Shown here: positions 32,595 to 33,202 of the stretch, piece by piece
Position numbering within the stretch: position 1 is the first letter of the stretch
Layout: each line of letters begins with the position of its first letter
The notes under the pieces: model-generated
Told to the model about the DNA's origin: nothing
The model's database searches: none
Seen by the model: the letters and a program-made list of their open reading frames with translations, nothing else
NCBI GenBank assembly: GCA_900088475.1
Contig: FLMG01004006.1
Coordinates: forward strand, 3,173 to 36,374
Source: Hyphochytrium catenoides
Taxonomy: Eukaryota > Sar > Hyphochytriomycetes > Hyphochytriales > Hyphochytriaceae
Reading direction: 5' to 3'
DNA: 33,202 nt
Translations under genes and position numbers: made by a program

Positions 32595-33202
32595 TCTCTC
32601 AAGTCTCAGGCTCTCAGCCAGGTCCCAAAGTCAAAACTTATCGTTCTCAACTTTCTTCGCGAAAACTGGAGATTACGCAGATCGCCGCAGATCGCCGCCT
32701 GCCCCGTGTGCTGATAAATAAACCTCAGGGTATGCCTGTTGGAAGGCCAAGCCTTAGCTGTCTGCTGGGCACTGCGCGTTAGGCTTCAAAGCTTCGGCTT
32801 CGTCCTCTAACCCTATACTATTTAGGGGAGTTCTTCATTCTTGAGCTCTGTCAAAAGCTGTCCCCCATCATGCCCACAGCAATACTAATGCCAGTAAGAT
32901 CTAGTAAGTGATTATCACAACTCACCTAGTACCCAGTTAGCTCACAGTAATAACTGATCGAGCTCGCCAACATAAAGTCTCAAGTCTCCAAGATTTGTCT
33001 GTCGAAGTTGGAGACAGATCTCTACGTCATAGTGCGGTGCCATAGAGGTCTGGGAGGAGTCCCATCATCTTTGATCCGTGCTGTCTGGAAGAGCGAGCGA
33101 TCCACGACGGTGCCAATGTGCTACAACTACCTTTGCCCTATCGTAGGGGAGGAATTGGATATGCTCGGGTAGACTGATTGGTGCATTCAGTCTGGTTGCC
33201 TT
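32595..33202. other. Upstream flank of the Sen1 gene
   Basis: About 600 bases before the helicase start, expected to hold its promoter and 5' UTR. No exon of a neighbouring gene, repeat or RNA gene was recognised up to the right edge of the window. Confidence 0.5.

Overview
This is nuclear DNA from an intron-rich eukaryote. Most genes are broken into short exons with GT-AG introns of roughly 80 to 420 bases, and each start lies in an animal/protist-like context (purine at -3), not behind a bacterial ribosome binding site. Gene content suggests an opisthokont, probably a holozoan (animal or close unicellular relative). There is a two-membrane-segment carnitine palmitoyltransferase 1 whose N terminus resembles animal CPT1, and a KIF3A-type kinesin-2, which implies a ciliated cell or a ciliated ancestor. 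The species cannot be named from the sequence.

Layout: (1) 176-1711, plus strand, the 3' part of a USP4/15-type ubiquitin-specific protease that enters from the left. (2) 5793-2200, minus strand, a complete six-exon CPT1, convergent with the protease. (3) 5794-9814, about 4 kb with no gene I can support. (4) 9815-10897, plus strand, an apparently intronless 360-residue coiled-coil protein with two KEN motifs, family not recognised. (5) 12068-15827, plus strand, an 11-exon protein with CUE, PX and VPS9 domains in that order, a probable endosomal Rab5-family exchange factor. (6) 15828-18645, a gene-poor stretch with a tandem 43-bp repeat and a large imperfect inverted repeat (16378-17239). (7) 18646-24170, plus strand, a complete 15-exon KIF3A-like kinesin-2. 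(8) 32594-25198, minus strand, a complete 21-exon Sen1/senataxin-type SF1 helicase, convergent with the kinesin.

The genes do not form a pathway. They are independent housekeeping genes: deubiquitination, mitochondrial fatty-acid import, endosomal trafficking, intraflagellar transport and RNA/R-loop processing. Exon models were built by hand from splice sites, reading phase and family similarity. All phases close for CPT1, the VPS9 protein, the kinesin and the helicase, giving 789, 738, 731 and 1205 residues.

The most unusual items are the CUE-PX-VPS9 architecture with a substituted exchange-site residue, a 129-residue proline-rich/acidic exon inside the helicase core of a short Sen1, the orphan KEN-bearing coiled-coil gene, the foldback element, and complementary GA/CT tracts in the introns flanking a kinesin motor exon.
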